NCBI RefSeq assembly: GCF_016920785.2
Contig: NW_024609836.1
Coordinates: forward strand, 59,119,439-59,183,438
Origin: Ixodes scapularis
Lineage: Eukaryota; Arthropoda; Arachnida; Ixodida; Ixodidae
Direction of reading: 5' to 3'
Length of the DNA: 64,000 nucleotides
Each line of letters starts with the position of its first letter. Position 1 is the stretch's first letter. Below the pieces are notes generated by a model, which was not told the origin of the DNA, made no database searches, and was given only the letters and a program-made list of their open reading frames with translations. Positions 11,325 to 23,449 of this stretch are shown one piece after another. Position numbers and translations under genes: made by a program.

Positions 11325-11997
11325 AGGTGTATCCACACGACGGACCGGGCCGCGGACCGATTGATCACGTGATGCGCGGCCCGCGGGCCGCCCGGCTGCA
11401 GTGAGCATCCACACGGCGGACCAAAAGAGCAGACGACAGAGCGAACGGGCCGGTCTAACCCTCGACCTCACAGCTCCACCAAAAACATGCAGCGAGCTGC
11501 TTTGAGGCTATTTATAAGGAGCCAAGATGGAGGTTGAACGAAAGAGACTTTTGGCCGCAGTGGCCCTGGCGTTGACTAATGAGGACGAGGAGGACTTAAG
11601 TGAACCGAAAAGGGCATGCATCTATTGTCCTACAGAGCTGGGAATTGCTCCACGAGCGCGATGAAGTAAAAAGTTGCATCGTCGCACCATGCCGCCATCG
11701 TCGCACAACAAAAGGTTCGCCTTCTTCGTCTTCAACAGTTGGCGCTAAAAGAACACGACTTTGGATTTGGATTCCAATTCAAACAACAAAAGTCAGCTTG
11801 TTGCCAGACTTAGCAGTTCAATTATACTAAAAACGCCGCGGTCCGCCGCCAAGGTCCGGGCAAGAAAAGTCACTTGGCATTTCTCACAAGCGCGGACCGC
11901 GGACCGCCGGCAGACCTCGAAAACCGGTGACGTAAGATCACGTGATGCGCGGCCCGCGGACCAAAACAGCAATTTGGTCCGTCGTGTGGATTCACCT
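11325..11997. mobile_element. Non-autonomous PIF/Harbinger-like element
   Basis: Left end AGGTGTATCCACACGACGGA and right end TCCGTCGTGTGGATTCACCT are inverted repeats with one mismatch. The flanks are TAA on both sides (11322-11324 and 11998-12000), a 3-bp TWA duplication as made by PIF/Harbinger transposases. Subterminal GATCACGTGATGCGCGGCCC appears near both ends (about 11362 and 11938). Inside, an ATG at 11527 opens a 45-codon frame rich in E/D and K/R, possibly a remnant of an ORF start. The family is inferred from ends and duplication only. Confidence 0.75.
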
Positions 11998-12000
11998 TAA

Positions 12001-12607
12001 GCGTGCAAGGGGCGGGCGAACGAGACACACGAGCGGAAGCAGCGCCTAGCGAGAGAAGCCCCCCAAAGCCGGAAAACATTTAAAGGAAGATCCATTGCTG
12101 GATCCTTTAGTGAATGCGTTAGCTATATGACACTTGGAAGACACCGCGCACACGTGCCCCTTTGGGAAACACTAGCACTGATCCCGTAACGAAGTCAAAA
12201 AGAGAAAATCAAAACAGAAAAGTGAAAGAATCAGCGTTAGGGTTTCCCAAAGGAGGACGTGTGTTACGTTTCGCAAGGGTCATGCTAACGCGTTGCCTAA
12301 GGATCCAGTCAACCAATGGATCTTCTTTTAATATTTTTTTCCTCTGTCTGGTGGAGTGTTTGCCTACTTCTAGCGCCAGCTTTCGCCGACGCTATAGTAG
12401 ACAAACCATCCACTTAGATTTCGTTTTGATGTACATATGATGAACAGAGGTGACTCCTAATATAGTTAATTTCAGCTTAAATGGGCACTAAAGTACGTTT
12501 TGAGATCCTTGTTGTGTGGCCATAACTGGCAATCTACGAACTTTAAACTTCCTAAAAAATAAAAACGAAATAACATTTATGCGCGGGCGATTTGCGTATT
12601 AAAAAAG
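12001..12607. other. Intergenic DNA, no gene recognised
   Basis: Near 12075-12115 and 12295-12325 the texts GGAAGATCCATTGCTGGATCCT and AGGATCCAGTCAACCAATGGAT suggest the two ends of a decayed inverted-repeat element of about 250 bp. No credible ORF. Confidence 0.4.
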
Positions 12608-12697
12608 TGATCCAATTCGCGACACTCACCGTTGGCGCCGAGCGACAGATGCATCTGTCGTTCGGCGCCAACGATAGGTGTCGGGAAATTTGATCAG
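12608..12697. repeat. Near-perfect palindrome
   Basis: The core 12631-12672 pairs GTTGGCGCCGAGCGACAGAT with its complement with one mismatch and almost no loop. Pairing continues less exactly outward to TGATC/GATCA. Confidence 0.75.
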
Positions 12698-12716
12698 CTT
12701 TTTTTCTGACAAGCAG

Positions 12717-12905
12717 CCCATCACTCGCGAGTGGCTGGCAAGCGCCGTTTGTCGTTCGACCCTGTTCAGCGAGGTTCGGTAAGCGCCATGGCACTACCGA
12801 TCCTTGCTGTCATGGTCAGCAAGGTTCGGTTTGTCAGCCACTCGCGAGCGATGGGTTCACGCGTGGGCGAGTGGGCGATCAGTCTCGCTCGTCCACGCGT
12901 GAACC
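12717..12905. repeat. Two adjoining inverted repeats
   Basis: CCCATCACTCGCGAGTGGCTG (12717) pairs with CAGCCACTCGCGAGCGATGGG (ending 12855) with one mismatch. Immediately after, GGTTCACGCGTGG (12854) pairs with its complement ending at 12905. Between the first arms, CAGCRAGGTTCGGT is present as a direct repeat. Confidence 0.7.
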
Positions 12906-13126
12906 TAACGCCGCATTTTCACGTATCCTGGCGAGGCTCGTTCAAAACTACTTTCTTTTTATTTGAGGCAATAACAAAGAATACAGATAACGCTGGAAAT
13001 ACTAACAGTAACGCTTATGGTGCGTAAAAAGAAAGAGGTTAACATTACTCTTTAGGATTTGTAATTTTTTTATCACAACCTTGCAAGACCCGTTTGTATT
13101 TTAAGCCTTCATCGTGGCCGTCTGAT

Positions 13127-13345
13127 GTCTCAGGTGTAGATGAGCAATTTAGCCAGTGCCGTACAACCGCTAGCCTGGGGTCTTTAACGTATCACCACGC
13201 AGCTGTGATACATGACCGCACTCCGATTCAATGCTCATTCAGATCGATACGGGCTGGGGGGATGGGGATTGAACCTAGGATCTCTGGGTTCTGCGGCGCG
13301 AGTGCTTTAGCTCTGGTAGCGCCTCCTGGTAATCACAGGTTGTCC
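13127..13345 (-). repeat. tRNA-like SINE, copy 1
   Basis: Reading the - strand, a tRNA-like head with a B-box-like GGTTCAATCC is followed by a tail shared with copies at 17360-17535 and 40430-40615 (blocks GCTCATCT and CTACTGCGTGRTGCACGTTAA). tRNA-derived SINEs have been reported in ticks; I cannot verify which family this is. Boundaries are approximate. Confidence 0.65.
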
Positions 13346-15004
13346 ACGGCTTCTTCCTATACTATCACGTGCATGGTTCATGATATGGCAGTCGTTTCTA
13401 ATATTTATAGTGACCCTATCTGTACTGAATAAACACTCACGACAGCCGTCTGAAAAGGCGATGCGACACTCGTAGAGTTAAAAAGGGTCCGCTCGGCTCG
13501 TGGATTGCCCTTTCGTTCCCACTTTCCGTCGATGAAAAGGAGCCAGCTCAGCTTATGAGAACCTTAAAAATACTTACATCTCAACGAGAAAAAGAAAATC
13601 TAAACAAAAGAGAAATTACTATTAGGGAAGACGCGCACATGGCAGCTAGAAACGCGGAAGCAAGCGCCGAAGCTGCGCTATGCTATCAGAACGTGCGTCT
13701 GTACATGCGTGCGGTATAGTTCGGAACATGCGGTAGTTCCAAGATGGCGGAAGAGACGGAGATAGATTCTTCAGGATTTCCAGTGCGCCCGCTCGCTGAC
13801 GGTGGTCAGCGCACTAGAAATATTTGAAAGACGCTTAAGCTTTGCCTTTAAAGAGGCCCTGCAGTGCTATTTAAGCGTCTACCTTTTTTGCGGTTTCCAG
13901 ATCTCGTGTGTTTCGGGCAACCCAGCGGGCACGGAGAGAGTAACTAAATATCAGAGCGTCATATTTTATCCAGACGACGCGGAAGTCTCCTCCCCCTACG
14001 GGGATGCCCCGTCGTACCGAACGCGCGCGGCATGTGACGACATTGTGAAGTTGTCGGTCCTGGCCAGCTCCTGCCTTACGACTGGTCAGAGCCGCTAAAA
14101 GCTTTTTTAGTCGAAATACAAAATATAAGTGGCGCGAACCGTTTCAATTATTTATAAAAGTAGTTTCTGTTCAGTGTTTTAGGTCAGAAAAGAAACGAAT
14201 GTAGTTTAGAAAGTACGTAAACAAGAAATGACCCGTCGACATACCACCAAGCGATGGAAAAGGCGGTGCATACTAGAAAGGGTAGTGGGATCAGGCGCCG
14301 ACGCGCGCCACAAACTGCTGTGAAGCGGCGAGCGTAGAAAGGTCCCGGATGTACGCTGCGGTCATATGGGCTGGAGGATCCGACCGGTTCCGAGCGTTCC
14401 GAAGGCCTTCGGCGAGAAGGTTTGGCTAGCGGTATGGCAGCGCGAAGTGGCTCCCGTTCTGAACTGATATTTACCCTGTGTTTGCTGTCGTTTGTGGCCA
14501 ATAAAGTGCCATGCCGAATTAGTGTTTAGTCGCGCAGCAATTGCAATGCGAACCGCCCTGGCCGCCCGCTTCATCCAGCCTATCCACTACATGCTTTAGT
14601 GGCGCCCTCTCGAGCCGTCGACACTGACTGCGGCAGCCGTGACCGCTCGCTGAGCTCACTATATACCCCTCCTCTGGTTGACGGCCACCCAAGCCTGGAC
14701 CAGGACGTCATGAAGGAAGCTATTTTTAATGCGAAATCATTAACTGTCCCACAGAGCGAGCCGACGTCATCAGCCGCGCCAAACGACAGGTAAATCAGCC
14801 TCTCCGCTCCAAAAGCCGATCCAAACGACAAATAAATTCACCTATCCAAGTGAAGCCGAAATCTGATGCATTGGCGTCATAGTTACAAGGAACGAGGTTC
14901 CATTGGCCGAGGCGCGTCAGTTTCAAGGAGAGCCACCCCGTGGCGCTACGTGCCCGCGCCAGGTAAAGCCGCGCCAAAGCGAGCCGAGAAAAGGAAGCGT
15001 TTGG
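13346..15004. other. Intergenic DNA, no gene recognised
   Basis: GC-rich patches and short ORFs without recognisable similarity. The dispersed repeat of 4542 recurs at 14726-14780. Sequences near 14786 and 14830 repeat CCAAACGACARRTAAATYMRCC twice, about 40 bp apart. Confidence 0.4.
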
Positions 15005-15051
15005 TTGGCGCTAGAGCCACTCTATATGGCAGCGTAGCTGCCAGAGTAGCG
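15005..15051. repeat. Inverted-repeat partner of 18097-18143
   Basis: A 47-bp block including AGCCACTCTATATGGCAGCG recurs in reverse orientation at 18097-18143 with few differences. Each copy contains the small palindrome GGCAGCGTAGCTGCC. The pair is 3 kb apart, with a MITE and a SINE between. Confidence 0.6.
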
Positions 15052-17063
15052 ACGCGACGCAAAATTATCGAGATGCACGACGTGAGAAGCGCTATAGTTA
15101 TCTCCATTTTGGGCCTGAGAGGTTGCCATGGTAACTGTGCTTCTAGCGACGCCAGGCGGCAACCTTTGTAGTCTAGTTGATATCTCCATTCGTTCATTGA
15201 AAAGCGGTATAAGACGCTTGGCATCGCGATACGGCAAGAACCTCTGGAGGAACGGTGCCTGTTTCTTCTGAAAAGTGAGACAATTCGCAGCCCAGGGACT
15301 GTTGAGCGACGAGAGCTGCTATGGTATCGTACGTGCACGGACAAGGCGAGTGGTTTTCGGCGTCGCCGGGATGGCGGCCGCTTCGTGGGACGAAGTCAAG
15401 AAGGTAGGAGAAGCTCCTCCCACAAGTGTGATGCGCCCGTTTCAAATCTCTCCGCAGTCGAAAGAAGAGTTGACTGGAAACGCTCCTTGTTCCGCTTCAA
15501 TGGATTCCCACTTGTCTCCGATCCCACTTTTTAAGAAAGCGACCTTTGTATTCATCGGAGAGGGAACCGAGCCCCTGAAAGCAGCCTTTGTATCCATCGG
15601 GGGGGAAGCTAATCCCCGAAAGTCGTATTTGTTTCTGTCGGTGGGGGAGAACTCTAATCTCCCTCTCGTGGCTTCCACAATGCTAAGTCAAAGTAAAAAG
15701 ATAAAAGCAAATATGTACAGAAAGGCAAGACCCTCCTCGCGCGTTGTCCGCGACGTCACGGAAACGGTAAGACGCTATTGGATGCAAAGGTGGCGGAGGG
15801 ATATCTGATTCCCTTTGAGGGGCATTTGCCGCTACCTTCTTAACCTGTAACTGACTATAGTACTTTCGGACTTCGCTCCGATGGAACAAAATCCGATTAC
15901 GCCGGCCACGACAGGACGATTGGCTCGGGACATGACTGCTGCTCGACTGCCCCATAGTGAGCGAGTATATGTTTCGTATCATACTCATTCAAGACCCGAT
16001 CACCCCTTCAAGATGAGATTTTCTCACCGACTGGTGAGGAGCGACGTCGACGGGGTTCAACCAAGAAGGGCGGCATGGTGGTCTCTAGGGAATTGTTGAC
16101 GCCATCAAAAGAGACGGACGCCGGATATGAGGTGTTCTTGCCGACAGGCCAAACGGTTGTTCGGAAGTTTACCGGCATTCAAAAAGTCAATATTTTTATC
16201 TGGTGTAGCGCACATATCCGTGTTAAAAGGGTCACGAAATTATTTTTAAACTTCTTCTTCCTTACTTATAATCCTCAACTCAAAAGAGAACTGTGAAATC
16301 ACGCAGTCGTGACCAGATGCTAGGGCACCGGTGCGATGACCCCAAGCTTTCACCGTGCTTTTTAAGCACACCGTAGAACTTGGCATTCGCAATTGATGAT
16401 AAGTTTTGTCAGGACGCTCATTGACCAGGAAAGCGAATTCAAATATCCATGGACGAATTGATTGCTGACGAGCGCATACATGCGAGCGTCGCAGTTTTCG
16501 TGTACAATGCGTGAGTTGGGGTCGGCTGATGTCATTTTGGCCTTTGTAGGCATTGTAAAGAGGATATTTGGAACCAAGCACACTGACATTAAGGAGCACA
16601 AAACGGGCCCAGCTACAGAAAATAAATATTACACTCGTAACAAATAAATACGTCTGTAACTTCTTAATTACAAAGACGAACACACCTCTGAGCATCAAAG
16701 TTTAATAGTGTTGATGCATTGTTATATAGCAGGACATTTCATATACGTCACTTCAGCAAACGCCAGTTTTTCACTTGAAAAACAAACCAAAAAACGCTGC
16801 GATCAAATGCAAGCTATTGCAACGAAAGCAAGTTCTATCAAAATCTTCAGAACTGCCAATTCGTAAAATTGGCGATTAGTAAAAAAGGTTAAAGATCGCA
16901 AGAGCTTCCTCTCTAAAAATGCTGTGATTATTCGGTGACCCAGGGCTGAAACAATTTCCCCTAGGCCCTACACGCGCCGTATACCTTTCGTTATGATCCT
17001 CAGAAATTAAGACTTTCAAAGGAAGCTAAAAAATGCGAAAAGTTTATCCTAAAAGCTATGTGG
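15052..17063. other. Intergenic DNA with an imperfect minisatellite-like stretch
   Basis: Around 15535-15670 three imperfect units of roughly 42-45 bp, each starting AAAGYVRYMTTTGT, give similar peptides in an open frame (15275-15808). The frame has no recognised domain, so I do not call a gene. The rest holds no recognisable feature. Confidence 0.4.
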
Positions 17064-17266
17064 AGCGCAAGTTCGTCTGCTTCTTTTTGCAGGGGTTGTG
17101 GTGACGTCACTACGCCGAGATCTGAGTGGCTCCGATTGAAGGATAGTGGGTAGACCTAAAACCAAGCTGCCTTGAGGTCTACCCCCTATCCTTCAACCAG
17201 AGCAATCAGAGATCGGCGTTCTGACGTCACCATAACCACTGCGAAAGAAGCAGACGAACTTGCGCT
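17064..17266. repeat. Foldback MITE, better-preserved copy
   Basis: Left arm AGCGCAAGTTCGTCTGCTTC pairs exactly with GAAGCAGACGAACTTGCGCT. Inner arms around GATAGTGGGTAGACC and GGTCTACCCCCTATC also pair, giving a hairpin of about 203 bp. Related to 3786-3972. Confidence 0.8.
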
Positions 17267-17359
17267 GCGCATATCGTAAAATCGTTGATTAGTATGCTTG
17301 GGAGTTTTGTGAATATTTATACAGCGTGTAGTTGGTCAGCCATTTCAAAGTTGCGACGA

Positions 17360-17535
17360 GTCACTCGCTCTAGATGAGCAATTTAGCCAATGTAGTATAA
17401 CCGCTAGCCTGGGGTCTATAGGTCTTTAACGTGCACCACGCAGTAGTGATACACAACCGCAGGCCGGTACGATGCTCATCCAGGTCGAAACGGGCAGGGG
17501 TGGGGATTGAACCCAGGTTCCCTGAGTGATTAGTA
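17360..17535 (-). repeat. tRNA-like SINE, copy 2
   Basis: On the - strand the block GGTTCAATCCCCACCCCTGC (B-box plus tail) precedes GATGAGCATC and CACTACTGCGTGGTGCACGT, the order seen in the other two copies. Approximate ends. Confidence 0.65.
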
Positions 17536-18559
17536 CAAAACGTAAACATCGCAGGAGCTTCCTCGCTAAACTTTTGTGATAATGCGGTTACCTGGGGCAA
17601 AAACAAATTCCCCAAGGCCCAACATACGACGCATAGATTTCGCATCGATTCTCAGACACTCCAACGTTCAAATAAAGCTAAGAGAATGCGAAAATTGCAT
17701 GCTAAATGTCTTATCGATCCTCAAACACATCCGGAAACCCGAGCACCGCTAAGGCGATATTACTGATGCTGTCGCACAGGTGCTAATATCCAGAGCGATC
17801 TTGCACAGAAAGGGTATAAAGTATCATTCTTTCAGATCTTCACGTTATACCTACGTCAGAAAGCACGAAGAAGCCCTAAATCGTCGGCAAGCTGCGGCGC
17901 ATCACGAGTCCGCGTACCGAACAAACTCGCATCCACCAGCTCTGGGCGCTGCCATCTTACCGATGACATCACGGCTCTTGAGAGGTCACGTGACGAGTCG
18001 TCACTCGGTTGCTACGGAAACCGAGCCAGCTCAGCTCGTTGCTATGGTACCGTGTGCGACTTATCGCGGTGAGAGGCGGCACGGGGAAAAGCGTGGCGCT
18101 ACTCTGGCAGCTACGCTGCCATATCGAGTGGCTCTAGTTGGCGCGGGGCCTCCCAGAGAGAGCCCGTTCGAGCGTACTCCAGAGCGCGGCGCGGCCACCT
18201 CACGAGAACGTGTGCAAGAAATACATTCATGCTTTCACATTCACAACTCATAAAAAGTGCTTAGGTGAAACTCGAATCTTTTTTGCTTGTTTTTGTAATT
18301 TTAATTTGCCTATTACTTTTAAAATGAAGCGAAATCCGAGAAAAGAAAAGTTTCACTTTATAAGTTACTTCGTTCAAAGCGCTCAGGTTTGGTGCAAATT
18401 ACAAACCAGTCAAAAAGTCGTTGCTGAACGCGATAGCGAAACATATAGACAAAAATTCCCGCTCGTTCCCAAGCCTCGCAAGCGTGCCTTGCGTGGCCCG
18501 AAAGGAGAAGTCGCCGTTTCGAACGGTTGTGAAAATATGCTCTCTGGTGCAAACGTCAG
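17536..18559. other. Intergenic DNA, no gene recognised
   Basis: It includes the reverse partner repeat at 18097-18143. Longer frames at 17780-18253 and 18138-18581 overlap this repeat and have no recognisable domains. Confidence 0.4.
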
Positions 18560-19640
18560 CCACTGGCCGAGTTATCTTTGAATCTTCAAATGCCGTCTCT
18601 AGTGAGTACAAAGTTATACTTCCACGTCTGCCAACCGGCATACCTCGCGTCCTTTGTTCCGTATTTCTCCACCCCGACATAACCGCTAGGCTTTACATGG
18701 TCTCTGACTTCCGAGACGCTCTAAAGGATGGAATCGACCTGAAAGATGTCAAAGCTACCGGACAATTTCAGGTGAGCCATCTGTGGATGGTAACACGTCA
18801 ACGTTCTTGCAAAGGAAAAACTTTGCCTTCGTCGTGAACTCCTCCTGAAAGGCAAGAAGTGTCTTGTCCATAGGCGTAGACTTCGGGGGGGCATCGGGGC
18901 TCGTGCCTCCCCTGGTGAGATCCGGGGGGGGGGGGGGGAGGGAGGGAGGGAGGGAGGGAGGGGAGGGGGGGGGGGTGCAGAGCCTTCTTTGGACCCGGGC
19001 CATGATCCTTACCGAGACGGCGTTTACGTGCCATGTAACGAGCGTAGTGGCACGTAAGCAAAATAACGCCCACGTTGCCTTTATTGACAAATTACATGGG
19101 AAATGGAATCCCAGCGTGCTTTCGTAATCTCCAGTTCTGGCGAAAAGGTAACGCGCAGCACCCCCCCCCCCCCCCCCCCCCCCCCGGAAAACTTCTCAGC
19201 CTGTCCCCTCCCCCCCCCCCCCCTCCCCCTCCCCGTCCCCCGGGAAAATGGAAAGTCTACGACGCTGGTCTTGTCTTTGACTTCAACACTCGACAACTGA
19301 AGATCAAGCTCCTGTGGCTTTCAGACTACCCCGAGCACAGACACATGTCAAAGCTCTGGCGCCCTTTGGCACAAAGCGTAACATCTGCCGAGAAAAGTGG
19401 CGCTCCCTTGGTATGGAGCCCATGGACGCCCTAAACAGCGGGGTAAACCGGACCCTACACGAAGGATTACTGACAGGGAGGATTCCTCACCTACTGAAAG
19501 TGTACGAAATTCCAAACTCTCGTTTTTGTCCCCGGAAGACCTCCCTCCTTATGCACCAGATGCAACAATCTATACCTGTTTTCACCTCAAGAACCGAAGT
19601 AGAACAAGTCCGACTCCTCGCGGAGCATTACTAATTTTCT
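18560..19640 (+). pseudogene. Decayed LINE ORF1 (gag-like) relict
   Basis: Frames near 18660-18780 read HPDITARLYMVSDF and IDLKDVKATGQFQVSHLWMV, and frames near 19254-19520 read VYDAGLVFDFNTRQLKIKLL, ICREKWRSLGMEP and IPHLLKVYEIPN. In the next frame PPSLCTRCNN follows, the first half of a CX2C zinc knuckle. This order resembles gag-like ORF1 proteins of jockey/L2-type LINEs, judged from memory. The frame changes several times and is interrupted by G/GGGA tracts (18924-18973) and C tracts (19161-19185, 19210-19223), so it is not functional. Confidence 0.55.
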
Positions 19641-22600
19641 CCTTTATGTGGTTAATTAAGATGTATGGAGGTGCATTTTAGATTAGATAAATGTTATCTT
19701 ATCAAGACGTACACGTTCCAAACGCCAAAAGCTTCGCTTTTTCCTTCAATGACAAATCTCGTAAGAGATACGACATTAAAGGCGCACTCAAGTACTCTTT
19801 GTAGAAGCTTGTTTTTAAGTAAAAATGACCATTTTTAGGTGGCAAGTAGTAAACTAGTAAACTCGCAGCAACATGAATACACTGGCACGCTTTCAGAAGG
19901 TGGAATCTTCCGGTCCCCGCCACGCCAATAAAAATTGACACATAAAAATTATGAACGTTACTATTGCAGTGATGTCTCGTTAATATAGACACCTCCGTTC
20001 CCCCCAAAAAAATCGCCCACAATGTGAGTTATTCATATTACCGAGACAAAGATGCATGCATTTTTCCAGTTTGTCCCCCAAGATGGTGTCCAGATAGCGG
20101 GATATCCATAAGTCCGTACTAACCAGACATGACTGCATTGCGCTTGTTAGGCTCGCTGTGCATTACATTTTGACGAATACATAAACTTCTTGGGTGACGC
20201 AATACAGCAGTGGACCCTTGTTCACATAAAGGCGACACCAAGTGGCTAACACTCCAACTACGGTTGGTGGATGGAATGGGAGCTGCGATACCCTTTCTGC
20301 CTTCTCTGCAGCTGACCCGAGCCGCGCGCAAGATGCAGAAGAGTTAGTGCAACCGTTCTTTTCCGTACGCCAACCGAAGTTCGAGCTTTCGCCGCTGCGA
20401 GAGGAAGGCTTGCACATGGGCAGAACCTAAGGCAGACCCCTTCTCAAAAAAAGTGCACTGGCCTCGTAAGTGATGACGTCATAAGACGGCGCTGTGCTTC
20501 GAACAAACCGTTGCCAGGGCCGACAAATGCATGGAGCCTTGACGTAAAATTAAAATTTGTCTGATGAAAAAAAAGTTCATAACTTTTCGTAAGCATCCTG
20601 TCGTGTCTAATCACGATGACTTTTTCTCCCAGTGCGATAAAGCGATGATAAACACCCGTTATAGAGCTGCACAACCGGTTTTGCCTTACTAGCAGACGAC
20701 GCGACTACGTTAAATTAAGTTAGTGACGAGTGACGAAACCTTTATTATCAAGGTCAACTTTCTGCGGGATTTTGGAAGCGAAGGGTGCCCCCGTGCATAG
20801 CTTCGATCGACGCTCGAAGTGCACGAGCGCGCGAACGCCTGCCCGTTGAGGCTTCCGCAATGTTTGAGAAGGGTGAAAAGACTGCGAAGCCGAGTCACGC
20901 ACGGCGACGACGTGGAGTGTATCAAGGTCAAAGTGTAGGCCAGCACACGTCTCGAGGAGTTCTGATGGCACAGAAGTTTACTTTAATCCACATTGGTGTG
21001 ATCAGACGAACTGTCCGTAGCAGATATATTACTTACCTGGCGTTTTTATGCAGCTCTTTCGCTAGTATGGGTCCTAATGAAAACGGAAGAATCAGGATTT
21101 TTCTCAGTGTGATGTTAACAACTACAAGCAGGTCAGCAGCGGTGGAACTGCTGCGTCATTTGCGTCAAACTGCGCCAGAACGAATAACCTGCTATATGCT
21201 GCTCCAAAGGCTCTATTTGTGCACAATATGCGCCATTTCTGCGCCAAAAGAGAGCTGTTCTTGAAGGGGAATCTGAAAAGTGTCTGGCACACGTAAGGCA
21301 TCGTTGGCGATGCCACTCAAAATTAAGAGAGTAGAGTTGTTGTTGTTGTTTTCGGATGCATAAGTACTATGTGCGAAGAGTAGGGCTGCGCGAATATTCG
21401 AATTATCGAATTGTAGTTTCAAATAATACGCTATTTGACATTCACTTCGAAACGAACTGCGATATTCGTACTTTTCGAAATGTTGATCACGGCGGGTTAG
21501 CCCCCTTGAGTGCGCTTCCCCTCAAGAAGCGGCGCACTGCGGAGAAGCAATACCCGCGGAGCTGGCACCGCGATCTCGCGACTCGCTTCGCCGCATCTTC
21601 AAACTGGTACGGCGCACGCGCGTGCATAATGTAATGAAAAACAAGAGGAAAAAAAAAAAAAAAAGGGGAAATGTTTGATCGTAGATATTTAAATTGCAGT
21701 AAAATTTTAAAACTTTATCTGTGGCTATTATGCAAGGGTATATGTTAGGCAGCGATGTTCTCACAACGTGTGTTCATTATTTGTGCCTTTTTTTAAATTC
21801 AGGAGTCAGAAAAAAGATAGCGGGAATATTTATAAATCCCCTTAATTAGGTATGGCCGGGCTCCTTAATAGGTTTAATTTTAGAACGAATCTGTCATTTA
21901 CTTGCCATCCCAATGTAGTTATTGGACTTTTTGAGGCCACAGTCTATAAATATAGCTAGATTAAATTTAATAGAGCTCATAAGTGGACAATTAGAAGCTT
22001 GGGAACAACCTTCGCCAGTTCAACTCAAGTTTTATTTAAGCGTGGTGTAACTGTAGTGAGAGGCGTGGAGAAAAACGCAGAAACCATTCAACATTATTTA
22101 AAAAAAAAAAATATTCGGCCCAACCACTATTCACTTTGAATTTGCTTCAAACCCAACTCCATTATTTGCACCTGCCTAACGAAAAGTTACCGGTTCATGT
22201 ACGAACGGTGCTCACAGCAATTTCAATGAATAGCTAGCGCTACTCGTGATCAATTAGAGTAGCTATGAGCTCCGCTTAGCTGCTCTATGAGCAGTAGCAG
22301 GTTGATGCGAGCGAGGACAGCGTGATACACATTCAACACAAAAGTGCCCGTTCGATGTCGAACTCGCGACAATTACGTCACCGTGATACAAACCCTACAA
22401 AGTAGCCTAAAAAATCTGTTTATGTCAAACACAAACCGGACACACCATCATCAGTACTCCTTATAGGTTAACTGAGACATCTTCAAAATCGTCGGCGTAC
22501 GATTGTTCGATAAATAAATAAATATTTGTAGCGGCCAGGTCCCCTGGGGTACGACACTTTGAATAGTGCCCCAACACTGCACCAGCAGCAGGGTTTTCCA

Positions 22601-22960
22601 CGGGCTAACTTTAAAAGATATCGTATAAAACTTTCTGACATCAAAGCTTAAAAGTGTGCTCCAAAAGTGGGAAGCTCTGCTCCAAAACCCGGTGTTTCCT
22701 GCTGCAAGAGCTGCTCCAAAACACCAGTTCCCAGTTCTACTACTGCAGGTGGGAAGCACACCCATATTTCGAGCCTGTCAAACAAAGGTTTCCAGGCTCG
22801 TTTTCCAGCGCACAGCTTCCAAGCCTGGAAAACGAAGCTTCCTATATATATTCGTTTCAGTTACTTAAATTCCACGTCCGATTTTTGAACTATGGTTCTT
22901 TTGGAGCGAAATCCAGACCCACGTATTCGCCCATAGCAACGCCCCTAGCAACGGTTTGTT
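19641..22960. other. Intergenic DNA, mostly featureless
   Basis: No gene recognised. A stretch near 21383-21480 rich in CGAATATTCGAA-like sequence resembles the ends of decayed DNA transposons, and GTCTCGTTAATATAGACACC (19974) is reminiscent of pogo-like termini; neither has a paired end I can define. An A-tract lies at 21649-21664. Confidence 0.35.
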
Positions 22961-23256
22961 TGGAGCAGTGGCGTCACACTGACGGCGTTAATTATTGTTG
23001 GAAAATGGTCGGGTTCTTCGGAGGCGCAATGGGGGACAGTGGTTGTATCACTGGGCCGTGTGTTAACCCCCCCCCCCCCCCCCCCCCCGCCCCCCGACCT
23101 GCGTTCACGCCGCTTCGCGGCGAAAGTATGCGGATGACTCATTAAAAAAATATTAACACGGCCGGTGGCCCAAACCCCTCTGTCCCCCATTACACCTCCG
23201 AAAAGCCATTCTCGTTTAAAAACGCCGTCTGACGGCGCCGCCTAGTGTCTGCTCCA
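22961..23256. repeat. Foldback repeat with central C22 tract
   Basis: TGGAGCAGTGGCGTCACACT at the left matches the complement of ...CTAGTGTCTGCTCCA at the right. Inner arms TTCGGAGGCGCAATGGGGGA and TCCCCCATTACACCTCCGAA also pair. C22 (23067-23088) lies in the loop. A related single arm is seen near 60755-60800. Confidence 0.65.
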
Positions 23257-23449
23257 AGGCGCAGAAAGAGGGTCGTATCATGATTTTTTATTGCACTTTT
23301 AATGGGAAAATTGGCCGCCCATGATTCTAATTTTTGATTTTTTTTTTTCGGATGTTTAATAGCCCCTAAGACAGCGTTACTAGATTACCTCAGTTGTGTA
23401 ACCCCCGCGGAAAAGAGTACCCCCCCCCCCCCCCCCCCCCCCCTCCTTA
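23257..23449. other. Short spacer with C24 tract
   Basis: AT-rich sequence ending in C24 (23420-23443) just before the TIR element. Confidence 0.5.

Noticed and set aside
13127..13345. Functional tRNA gene
   Set aside because: Only a B-box-like part is convincing, and the same text with a shared tail recurs three times, which fits a SINE.
15275..15808. 177-codon ORF with three similar internal segments
   Set aside because: No ATG context or known domain; the similarity is explained by imperfect tandem DNA repeats, so it is mentioned only as repeat content.
19974..20075. Pogo/Tigger-like element
   Set aside because: Only one end-like motif (GTCTCGTTAATATAGACACC) and no TA-flanked partner could be defined.
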